Assembly: GCA_963556695.1 (NCBI GenBank)
Contig: CAUWAG010000003.1
Location: 1,240,001-1,304,000, forward strand
Direction: 5' to 3'
Source: Anthostomella pinea
Lineage: Eukaryota; Ascomycota; Sordariomycetes; Xylariales; Xylariaceae
DNA length: 64,000 nt
Below, in pieces: positions 13,629-23,586 of this stretch. The position numbers were made by a program, and so were the translations under genes. The first letter of the stretch is position 1, and each line of letters starts with the position of its first letter. Below the pieces are notes generated by a model. That model did not search any database and was not told the DNA's origin. It worked only from the letters and a program-made list of their open reading frames with translations.

Positions 13629-15971
13629 GGTGCGCGTGAGGCTCGTAGAAGTCGGTGCCTGTGGAGTCGGTCCAGCTTTCTCGGAGACGCTCGCTCGCTC
13701 GCCGTGGGAACGATGGTGTATGGTTTATTTCATAGCAATATGACAGCTACGAGGGCGGACGATGAGGTTGCGCAAATGACGCGAATAAGTAGGTCCTGCG
13801 TTCTACTGCGCGCGGTCAGCGGCGAAGAGAGGAGACGAGGAGAGGGACCTCTGGAGGATGCGCAAGCGAGTGCGTGAATGGCAAGTGGGTGATGCTGAGG
13901 TGCAGGTGAATCAAAACGCGCCAAGCACATTCAATGTCTGTATTCTGACTACCCCACCCCGGGGCGTGTACTAAAATGGGCAGCGGTACGTACCTCGGCG
14001 GCTGAGCCGCTGCGGCGCAATAATGAGAAATCAGTCGCTCATGTGAGATGGTGATCGTGTATGTGGTCTGGAAGAACCCTCGCAGCTCGTCTCTGGAAGA
14101 TCTCGGCACATCAGTTGGTCTCGAGAGGACGAAAGTACGAGGTGTTGATTCGTGAGGGATGCTGATGGGAGAGAGTGAAGCGAAGATGGAGACGCGCACC
14201 TGGATGGAGTTGGGACGGGAGTGCGCAGAGGAATCAGGACGTGGGGAAGGGGTGTGCGAGTGGGTGGGGCAACGGCGTGGACAGAGGTACCTAAGGTAAG
14301 TACTTGGCAGCAGATGGCCAGAGGTGATTGCCGGCTATCGCCAGCTGGCAGTAGCAATGTTATGGATCCCAGAATCTAACGCTCGCCAATGAATTATCTC
14401 GCACGAGGGCCTTCTTCCAGCACTTTGGCGCCTTGATTGAGAGCTCCCTGATTATGTCAGTCCGGGATATGAGACGAGTAGATGACCTTTGCAGAGGTAA
14501 AGAGCCGTGGATTGCACCTCTGCTACGGAGGTAGGGTTGGTAAGTCGACGTCAATGAGGATGCGAGGATAGCTTTGGTAATTGGAAAAGAGCCTCGCCAA
14601 ACCCATCACATTACCAGAACTCGGGGGCGACGTGGCTGTTGGCCGTTTCTCACGAAGTTCTGTTCACCGGAAAAGAAAGGAAAGACGAGATGTGTTACTG
14701 ACGGCGCTGTATCCTATAAATATGTCGGCACGATATCATAGACGCTTGAGGGCCACATACTACCCACCTTGAGGATGACTTCCCTGCTGGTCAAAGGCAG
14801 CAGTGTTTCCATTTGGAGGCACCGGAACTGTTGCCTAGATGTATTTATGTCTCGACCCTTTTGATAGAGTGTCTCAAATTGGATTCGCATCCCTTTAGTT
14901 TTCCCCTAGTCAAACAGTATTGGACACGGCTTGAGTCGATGCTGAGGCCATCCCGAAGGTCTCTGAAGTGATGTCCTCACTGCCACAACAGAATGTTTTG
15001 GGTGATATCACTACTTCAAACCGGGATATCATTTCAATATCAGATTCTACTCGGCGGATGGGTGTACGTATACCTACCTCCTGTGCCGCTACCTTGAGAT
15101 GTCCCTGCACAGTCCTGGACCTTGTGGCTTGAAGCCGGGAGTTCTTACGTGAACACAGCTCCAACTCACTGCCGCACGAATGTCATCCGTAGAAAAAGCA
15201 ACATGCTTCCTAAGGTACCTGTTGAGAAGATACTGTAATGATATACGGTTTCCGAATTTGAAGATGAAATGATCGACGATGGGGCTGCAGGGTCCAAATA
15301 GTCCATACACCCAGCGATATTAGATGCTTCGGTTCAGGGGGCCGTCCGCCGACTACGGAAGCAAAACCACCGGCCCGAGAGCTGGCATTTGGCGGCGCCC
15401 TCCGAAGCAAAACCCCTCTCTGATATCTTCCCGAGGTCGTCAACTACATTCTGTGACACACCAGGCACGCACTGCTATGTGTGTGTTGCCGTGGACCAAC
15501 GCACAACCTTGGACCGCGCCTTCGAAGGATTGAGTGTCAGACGGCGGGGGACTTCTTTCCATACGAGTCGTACTGGCAGCGTTACATTGAGGCCTGCACC
15601 AGCCCGCGTGCTACGCCGATGGCCACACAGGCCGAGGCGAACAGGCAAGTGCCAAGTGGGCCACTACCTATGTCGAGTCCGGCCACCGGCGATCGGCTTA
15701 TACCCGTGGACGTAGATGGACATTGGGAAGGAGGACCTTGAGTGTCCACACGACCCCGTTTCCAGCGAACGCCTCGAGACGTCGGAGGCTTATTACGAGA
15801 TCATGCTCATGGTGAATCTCACTTCTCTCGTTACCAGGCGCACAAGACAGTGATACTACTACCCTACTACTTCGACTATCTTTTCTCTTTCTATCTGGAG
15901 TCGAACTACCGCAAAGTTCGGTCCAAGACGCAACCTCCGACTCGCAAGTCCAAGGGCCCAATATTGCAGCC
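13629..15971. other. Divergent promoter interval TAF1/DSD1
   Basis: 2.3 kb between the divergent starts of TAF1 and D-serine dehydratase. It should contain both promoters. Short frames (for example 15089-15310 minus, 15324-15715 plus) have no family motif and are not credited as genes. Confidence 0.55.
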
Positions 15972-17597
15972 ATGGCGGCCCAGATGCTATCCAAGGACCT
16001 GCTCCGCGCCCAGTTCGTGGGCAAGAACCTGAACCAGGTTGTCACGCCTGCCGTGGTCTTGGACCTGGCCAAGGTCGAGACGAACTGCAACCTGATGCTC
16101 GAGGCGGCCCAGAGGCTGCAGCTCAGCTGGCGAGCTCATATCAAGACACACAAGGTATGTCTCATACTGCTGTCGTGTTGCATGCCCCCGGAGACTTCAC
16201 TGCGCACAATGGGGTAGTAACTCGAAACTTTTCAATTATATGAGTGTCTTGACTAACCTAAAGGCACCCTTCAGACAGCCGAGCTCACAAGACTCCAAGT
16301 GGGCGACAAGGACTCCTCTCCCGTCAACATCATCGTGTCGACCGTGGTCGAGGCCGAGAGCGTCCTACCCCTGCTGAAAGAATACCAGGAAAACGGCCGT
16401 CAAGTCAACGTAAGCGGCACGCACTTAGTCAGCCACCCCACGAACACACACACTAACCCACCACCACAGGTCCTCTACTCCTTCCCCCTCTACGCCTCAT
16501 GCGTCGACCGCCTCGCGCAGGTCTCGGCCCAGCTGGGCCCGGGAGGCCTGGCCGTCATGGTCGACAACAGCGAGCAGATCAAGCACCTGACGTCGTTGGC
16601 CTCCAAGTCGGGCAACCGGCCGCTCGTCTTCCTCAAGATCAACGTGGGCTCGAACCGCGCCGGCGTCTACGGCGACTCGCCCGCCTGCGCCGCGCTCATC
16701 GACGAGCTGCTGCTCTCCGAAACGGTCGGCTCGTCCGTCTTCCTGGGCCTGTACACCCACGCCGGCCACTCGTACGCCGCGCGCAAGGACTGGGAGGCCA
16801 TGGGTGTTTTGGGTGCTGAGTTTGGCGGCCTCTATGATGTCGCCACCGCCGTGCGCAGGGAGCGCCCCGGCCACCCACTCGTGCTCTCCGTCGGTGCCAC
16901 GCCTACGGCCACCACGCTGCAGCACCCGGACTTCGCCGCCGACAACGACTCGGACACCGCGCCCGCGGGCAAAGAAGGCGCGCTCCTGACTTCGGCCCCA
17001 GGCACCACAACGGCCCAGCTCAAGGACCTAATCTCCCGCATGCGCGCCGACGGCCTCACCCTCGAAGTGCACGCCGGCGTATACCCAACCCTCGACATCC
17101 AGCAGCTAGCCGCGCACGCGCGCGACAGCAAAACGCTACACAGCGGCGCCATCGCCATCAGCGTGCTCGCCGACGTCGCATCGCTATACCCGCTCCGCGG
17201 CCCCAACGGTACGACCGAGGCGCTCGTCAACGCGGGCTGCCTGGCGCTGGGCCGCGAGCCGTGCACCGACATGGGCGCGACGAAGGGCGAGCACTACGGC
17301 GCCTGGGGCGTCGTCATGCCGTGGGGCGGCCTCGACAACGCCGTTCCCGGCCCGGACTTCCCCGCCGTCCACGGCGGCTGGCAGGTCCGGTATTTGTCAC
17401 AAGAACACGGCGTGCTGGCGTGGATGGGACCGCCAAGGGAAGAGACCGCGATCGCGGTCGGGCAGCGCGTGCGCATCTGGCCGAACCACTCTTGCATCAC
17501 CGGTGCGGGACATGCGTGGTATCTTGTGGTGGATAGCAGGAATCAGGGGCGCGAGGACGAGATTGTGGAGGTGTGGCCGCGCTGGAATGGATGGTAA
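15972..17597 (+). CDS. DSD1: D-serine dehydratase-like PLP enzyme
   Basis: Three exons (15972-16154, 16275-16409, 16470-17597) give 481 residues. The introns are 120 and 60 bp. The second is in frame and codes for an implausible insert (SGTHLVSHPTN..), so splicing is preferred. The N-terminal alanine-racemase-like barrel begins with TPAVVLDLAKVETN. The WRAHIKTHK motif supplies the expected Schiff-base lysine (about K58). The C-terminal domain ends with PNHSC, the His-x-Cys pair that binds zinc in eukaryotic D-serine dehydratases. The known family reaction is D-serine to pyruvate and ammonia, using PLP and zinc; some relatives are D-threonine aldolases, so the exact substrate is inferred. Expected location is the cytosol. 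The gene converges with ARP4, 434 bp away. Confidence 0.88.
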
Positions 17598-18031
17598 AGA
17601 GGCTCCTTTGTGGTGCTTGGGAGATGATTGATGGCGCGATGAGTGTGTTTATGGTTTCTTGGGCTTGCTGCATTGCATGGCGAGGGCATGGGTGGGATTG
17701 GGAAGAGGGATACCTGTGTATGAGACGGGAGCTCACGACATCGCACAAGGAACGGAGAACGGAGAATGGAGAACGAGCATGACCTGTAGACTTCTCGCCT
17801 TGGTATCAACTGACATTGAGTGTATCATTTCCCAACCTTGCCCCGGATTTTGCTTCGCTCGTGGTCATAATCACAAAGTGCCTAGCCTGGCTATCTACGA
17901 CACTGTACTCCTGACGCCGAAAACCATCCAGCCGACACGGGATTGCCCAACTCGGCTTAGAAGCCCGGCTATCGCAAAGCACAAACTCATGTCTTGTTTT
18001 CAGACCAATGCCGCGAGAACCTTTCAAACTT
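17598..18031. other. Convergent 3' spacer
   Basis: 434 bp between the stops of DSD1 (+) and ARP4 (-). It should hold both 3' untranslated regions. Nothing else seen. Confidence 0.6.
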
Positions 18032-19518
18032 TTACTTACACCGCTTCTCGACAATGCCGGCGCCGTTCTCCTCGTACTCCTTGCGCGATATCCACATCTG
18101 GTGGAAGGTGCCCAGACTAGCCAGGATACTGCCCCCTATCCAAGCGCCAAAGCGTCGTTCGGTCGTCAGGCCCGCGGCGTGCAGCTTGATCTTCATGCCC
18201 GGGTACATGGCCATGAGCTCGTTGTTCAGACGGTCATTGAACCCGTTCAGCAAGCTCGTGCCTCCCGTGACGACGACGTTGGCCAGCAGGTTCGGTCGCA
18301 GATCCACGTCGACGTTGCTGAGGGCGGCCTTGATCAACTCCGGGATGGTCTGGATCTTAACCTCGGCATCCGGCGTCGGTAGGGCGGCTGCCTCGTCCCA
18401 CATGCCCTCGGCGATTCTGTACCGCTGCTCGCGCCACATCTGGTTCGCGCCGTCGGGCATCTCGAAGACGCGGCCGGGTTGCGACTTGACTAGCTCCTCG
18501 TTGCCTGGGTTGGAGTAACGGCCGGGACCCCTCCACACCTCCACCACCGACTCCTTGAACTCGGTCAAGAGACGCTCTTCCTCGTAGTGACGGAAGGACG
18601 GGGTGAATTCGAACGGGAACTTTCGTAGTCTAGCTTGTGCGGGTGCACCAGCATCGACGGGCGTCTTGTTCTCGACCATGTAAGACGGCACAATGTCGAC
18701 TCTTGGGTCGCTGTTTGCCCACATGGTCCGGATCTGTGACGATAACCATAGACCGCCGATGGGTGACTTCTGGATGGACCGCTTCAACACCAGGCCGTCA
18801 TGTATGGCTGTGACGCTCGTGTTTGCACCGCCCACATCGATCACCAGCGCTGACGCCTTGCCTGCCGCGAAAGCGGCGCACACCGGAGTCCTCGACATCC
18901 AGAAGGCAGGGCAGCCCCAGTTCTCCATGACGATCTCGATGGCCTTCTCGCGGGCCTTGCCAGAGTTCCAGGGCGCCTCGGTCATGAGCAGGGGGTTTTC
19001 GGCAAGCGGTCTCTCCTGGTTCTCGACATCATCCATTGCGACGTTACCTTCGCCGTCCTCCGCCGGGTCGTTCAGGCCGTTGTTGCTCGGGGGTGTCTCC
19101 TTTTCTGGCTGCAGGCGCTTGATCAGCATGTGCTCCCACATCTTGGTGGCGGCGTCCCAGTCCTCGACCACGCTCTCGCTGCGCGACATGTAGTTCTTGA
19201 TTTCAAAGTCGGGGCGCGGGATCAGGCACTCGTCGCCGAAGATATCGCGGTAGGATGCGGTCGTCGAGTCGGTGTTGGTGGACTTGAGGCTGCCGTAGAA
19301 GGACGGCAGGACGGATTTAGGGACATCTTCGCCCGCGAACCCAGCTCGCGTGTGGCAGTAGCCGGCATCGAGGACAAGGGCGGATACTTCGTCTGGTGTT
19401 GTCGCAACGTGATTAGCATGGAATCGAGAAGCTGGACATGGGCAAGGCGGCAGCGCTCACCTCCGCCATACACGTCCATCGGCGGCTGGCTGTTCGGGAG
19501 GGGTTGCTGTGAAGCCAT
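18032..19518 (-). CDS. ARP4: Actin-related protein 4 (Arp4)
   Basis: Two exons: 19518-19461 (MASQQPLPNSQPPMDVYGG) and 19392-18032, separated by a 68-bp intron, give 472 residues. The join reads GG-DEVSALVLDAGYCHTRAG, the first actin-fold nucleotide-binding motif. VIDVGGANTSVTAIHDG is the second phosphate-binding loop, and VVTGGTSLLNGF and AAGLTTERRFGAWIGGS are late actin-fold motifs. An acidic insert (about residues 110-145) and the LRKFPFEFTPSFRHYEEER segment match Arp4 rather than conventional actin. In yeast Arp4 is shared by the NuA4 acetyltransferase and the INO80 and SWR1 remodellers and binds histones in the nucleus. It starts about 975 bp from GPI19 on the opposite strand. Confidence 0.93.
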
Positions 19519-20492
19519 ATTGGGATGCGATGTGGCCAATTCAATGTGCTTCAGGTATGGCGGGGTTGCGACGAAGGTCTGCGACGGTGGGTGCCTATTG
19601 TCGGCGACGGTAGCTGTACTTCTTTGCCTCGGCGCAAAAGGCCTTTGAATTTTGGATCGCGTCGAACTGGGAGGTTGAAGGCTGAAGCTCGCAGCTCTGG
19701 AGCTAGTCGAGCCCGGGTGTGGCTGGAGAGGGCGGCACAGCACAGTGTCTAAAAGCACATACATACAGGAAGTTGTGATACAGTGTGGGTTTTGATACCT
19801 CATGTCAGAGCCACCCACCGCTTGGACCACATTGCCTACCGTCGCTAAATAATTCATGCCACAACACAACTGACGATGATGACGACCTCCAACGAGCTCG
19901 ATTTGGTTTGTACGTACAGCTGTTGCTCATGCAAGCGTGCTTCTGTTTTTCTTCTTCTTTACTCCAGATTCTAGCGAGTTGGCTCCTCCTGCTGCAATTG
20001 TCTCGTTCTGTTGCAATTGGCTCTATCCGAGCGCTCGCGCATGCTACTGCTGTTTATTTACTGCGAATTCAAGCGAATTGGCTCCTTCTGCTGCTTCTGG
20101 CTCCGGTGCTGGCTTGCGACCGGTGCAAATAACGCGCAAGTACCACTGAGCAGAAAGCATATTTCCTCTAGTGCTACGGAAGTCGCAGATGGCCAGGGTC
20201 ACTTTCCTACAAGTATGTGGGCGTACCTGACATCTGACAGTCTTGGCTGAAGCTTTATCAGATGCCAAATGCCAGGCCAACCTTGATGATCTCCAAGCTT
20301 CAACATCCTCCACGCTTCAACATCATAACATCACTGAGTTTACTTAGACGCTCATCGCACAACGTTCACTTATCGTCAACCTTCTCTTCTGCGTCTGGTT
20401 GGTCATCCATGGACAATATAACTCTGCGACCTTCTAACCGACCTTCAACAACAGTGAGAACGCCTGCTTAGGAAGAAGCATCACCACAAGAC
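19519..20492. other. Divergent promoter interval ARP4/GPI19
   Basis: 974 bp between divergent starts. Pyrimidine-rich runs near 19945-19965 and repeated short motifs (gcgaattggctcc at 19974 and 20075) are visible. No gene seen. Confidence 0.5.
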
Positions 20493-21263
20493 ATGTCTCT
20501 CATACCAGACAACGCAGAGGACTACAGTTCCGACAACCAGTCCAATGCCTCTTCATCAGGCGACGAAGACTTGGGGCCTCCGCCTCTGCTGCACCACAAC
20601 TACTTCGCCCCTCCATTCTACGGACGACCCCCAACACCTCTGCCGCCATCCCCCTCTCTGACATCGCTGCTTCGCCCCTCGCGACCTACCACCCCCGATG
20701 CCTCCGACGACGACCTCGAGGCCCCGGTGCCCCGCGCATCTCCCAAAGTGCCCACGTACGAGTACTACGGCTTTGTCCTGTACCTCTTCTCGTCGCTGAC
20801 CTTCCTGGTCTATATCCTGTGGGCCTTTCTGCCGTCTCCATTCCTGCACGCCATGGGCATCTACTACTACCCCAACAGATGGTGGGCCCTGGCTGTCCCG
20901 TCATTCATCGTCATGCTCCTCGTGTACATCTACATCGCCCTGGCATTGTACAACACCGAGGTCTTGACGCTCCCGTTGAACTCGATCGAGACCATCACCG
21001 ACGAGGCGGCCCAGATCGCAACCATCGACAGCGAGGGACGGATCAAGCCGGCTCTGAAACACCCCGGGTTAACACCCGAGCAGGCGAGCAAGCTCGAATG
21101 GAAGAAAATATGGAACGAGGGCACGGATGCGGTCATGGACGTACCGCTGAGTGGCGTTTGCATGGTTCTCTATGGCCATTTGTTAGACTCAGAAGAGGAG
21201 TTGCAAGAAGGTTCCGAAGAGCAGCTGCAACAAGGCTCCGTGGAGGAGTTGCAACATGATTAG
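20493..21263 (+). CDS. GPI19: PIG-P/Gpi19, GPI GlcNAc-transferase subunit
   Basis: A single exon of 256 residues starting MSLIPDNAEDYSSDN. Residues about 1-85 are disordered and Pro/Ser/Asp-rich. The PIG-P domain follows: YEYYGFVLYLFSSLTFLVYI (membrane segment 1), GIYYYPNRWWALAVPSFIVM (start of segment 2), then LPLNSIETITDEA and the conserved LEWKKIWNEGTDAVMDVPL. PIG-P belongs to the ER-membrane complex that makes GlcNAc-phosphatidylinositol, the first step of GPI-anchor synthesis. The last ~25 residues are unusual: after VLYGHLLDSE the frame enters a 24-bp DNA repeat coding for EEELQ-like units and stops within it. That tail is probably a recent extension. Confidence 0.9.
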   Translation: MSLIPDNAEDYSSDNQSNASSSGDEDLGPPPLLHHNYFAPPFYGRPPTPLPPSPSLTSLLRPSRPTTPDASDDDLEAPVPRASPKVPTYEYYGFVLYLFSSLTFLVYILWAFLPSPFLHAMGIYYYPNRWWALAVPSFIVMLLVYIYIALALYNTEVLTLPLNSIETITDEAAQIATIDSEGRIKPALKHPGLTPEQASKLEWKKIWNEGTDAVMDVPLSGVCMVLYGHLLDSEEELQEGSEEQLQQGSVEELQHD

Positions 21264-21615
21264 GAAGAGGAGTTGCAACAAGGTTCCGAAGATGAGTTGC
21301 AACAATATTAGGAAGCGAGGTCGCAACAGAGTTCCGAAGAGGAGTCGCAACAAGGTGGAAGAGGAGTTGTAACATGGTTCCGAAGAGGAGTTGCAACCTG
21401 GTTAAGAGGAGTTGCAACCGGGTTAAGAGGAGTTGCAACCGGTTAAGAGGAGTTGCAACATGGTTAGAAAGAGGAGTTCCATCAGATTTAGAAAGAGGAG
21501 TTCCATCAGATTCGGAAGATGAGTCGCAACGAGTTTCCCCATCTTCCTCATTTTCCTCACAGGAGTGGCAACAAAGATACGAAGAGGAGTTGCAACATGG
21601 GTAAGAAGGGGGGTT
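21186..21615 (+). repeat. 24-bp minisatellite overlapping GPI19 3' end
   Basis: Roughly 17 imperfect units related to gttccgaagaggagttgcaa (plus caag). Early units are 24 bp. Later ones shrink to about 20 bp (ggttaagaggagttgcaacc) and then drift (gaaagaggagttccatcag). The first three lie inside the GPI19 frame; the rest follow its stop. The core contains the palindrome gttgcaac. Confidence 0.9.
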
Positions 21616-22811
21616 ACAACCTGATACCCACGGAATTCGGGAGTGTGATGGCGTGGGTGTCATGGTCTATGGGCTTGGATTATCGGAAACGTTGCAGATA
21701 CTGTGGGCGCCCCTGAGCGATGGAGTGTGGCAGTACTTAGTGGGTATGTCTTTCCCCTGGTATTCTTCACCAGTGTAACCAGCGAAATAAAAATATGAAA
21801 GCGTTCAAATGCAATACCCAGATCTCATGTGAACGATGACTACCTTATGGTTGGATATGTCTGAATACCTACGTTGCCTACTCAGGCTCTAGATTCCAAC
21901 CATTTGACCTCGGACAAAGAGCGGCCTAGGCCAGAGGAGCGCACCGTCTCTTGATGTCACCAAACACAAGCACCGTTAATATACCAGACTCCTCTCCCCA
22001 TATCACTTCTGATACGCTCTGGACACTATGAGACTCTGACCGGCTGAAGAACAGCTACACGTATATCCAGACGGACCGACTGTCGGCTGGGGCATTATAC
22101 GCACATCATGACACTTCTGACAGGCTGCTAGACAGCTGATAGGACTTGCTGACAGCCTGCCGAAAACCCCCCATTGGTCCCATAAGGTAGGTAGTTGCCA
22201 CTCGAGTAGAGGTGCCAAGGGGAAGTGGACAGCACGTTCTGCTTGCGCTGTGCGAAGCCAACAAAGTTCTCATAGCGTATCTGCAGCATTTCTCTCGCCT
22301 CCGTGACGCGTGGTTCCTGCAGGAATGAGGCCTGTGACTGACTTCTGCCACGAAACTGGACCATTCATTTGGCTCTCGAGTCTCTTGTCATGTCTCCGCC
22401 CTGGCGATCAATTCATCCGTCGCGCGTTGAGATCGCCGAATGAGATCTCCAGAGAGCGATATGCGCTCATATTTCCCCTCAAGAGATTTGGCTGAGATCT
22501 TCGTCGAAATTCTCTGGTTCGAATTCGAAGCTGCGGAGCAAAAGGTCTCTTGCGTCGCTGATGCTACTGTCAGTATTTACTCGTGTATGAAGAAGAGTTT
22601 CTCAGTGGTGGTGTATGGTTTAGGAGGGGGAACGTACCTTGGTGGCCTTTCTTCGCAGTGTAATACAGCAGTGTACTACCGGCTCCGTCGCGTGGTGGTT
22701 GGGGCATAGGGAGGCGTCAGCATCTCGCTTGGCTGACTCGTCGTCTCCCTGAAGATATCGATATCAGTCTCGGAACAGCTACTCTGGAGAGACCAGGCGT
22801 GGAAAAGCCAT
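21616..22811. other. Intergenic, no gene seen
   Basis: Short frames only (for example 22128-22364 minus), without family motifs. It probably starts with GPI19 3' untranslated sequence. Confidence 0.5.
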
Positions 22812-22888
22812 CGTAACGACAGGGACGGGGTCGAACCCTCAATCTCAGGACCAAGGTCCTGCGCTTTCGTTAAGCTACAATGCGCCGT
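22812..22888 (-). other. tRNA-like sequence (pseudo-tRNA or SINE head)
   Basis: On the minus strand an A-box-like tagcttaacgaaagc (22877-22863) is followed by a perfect B-box-type ggttcgacccc (22837-22827) at normal tRNA spacing. A self-complementary caggaccttggtcctg sits between them where the anticodon arm would be. A clean 7-bp acceptor stem cannot be formed and the anticodon loop is the wrong size, so this is not called as a working tRNA. A tRNA pseudogene or the Pol III promoter of a SINE are both possible. Confidence 0.4.
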
Positions 22889-23572
22889 ATCAGCCTCGTG
22901 TTTACCCTTCATGCAGACGATATCCTCTGAGCAGCCTCTTATACGGCGGATTGGTGGTAGAGCACACAACGCCGGACACTTGAGAAATCCTTGAACTTCT
23001 TGCCGCACCCGGCCCAGGAGCAAGCGAATCTGTCTCGGCCCATAGTTACAGTCTCTTCTCTAACCTCAGGTGAATATTAATCTTGATAAACACCCTATTG
23101 AGGCTGATGAGTGTGCTTTTCGTCGTAGAGTGTGAAGACTGACGCAGGAAGGGAAAAGAAGGAGAATAAAAAAAAAAGAGGGTGCAAGGCGCGGACTCCC
23201 AAACTTCAAAGAGTCTCCTGCTCGCTCGCTCGCTCGCAACTTAATGTGTGTTGATTAATGTGCCTTATATATTGTGACAGAGGTGTCAAGGTCACTCGAC
23301 CTGAGCCATCCTCGGCCTTGATGTCATGTTGAATAGCCATATTTGATACCGGTAGCGCATGGACTGGTGTGAATGTAATGGTATCTAAGCGCAGGTCTCA
23401 GTCACATCTGGAGTGCTGTATGTCAAATGACTACTTTACTTTGCGTCCGGTTGTTAGTTGACCTGGTTGAGAATTAGCAACACCAGACTCGTTTAATTAG
23501 AAGCACTGTTGTACAATACTTGCCCAGTTACACTGAGGACAATCTGATAAAAATCAAACACGGGCACAGAGA
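22889..23572. other. Intergenic with simple repeats
   Basis: Contains an A-rich run near 23168-23177 and a (gctc)n microsatellite near 23219-23236. No coding sequence seen. This is the pre-insertion flank on the 3' side of the LINE. Confidence 0.5.
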
Positions 23573-23586
23573 GAGCAAACATGGTT
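23573..23586. repeat. Candidate LINE target-site duplication, 3' copy
   Basis: gagcaaacatggtt directly abuts the simple-repeat tail of the LINE and is repeated exactly at 26496-26509, at the other boundary of the element. Confidence 0.6.

Noticed and set aside
16497..17272. Long minus-strand frames opposite DSD1
   Set aside because: Shadows created by high GC at third codon positions of DSD1.
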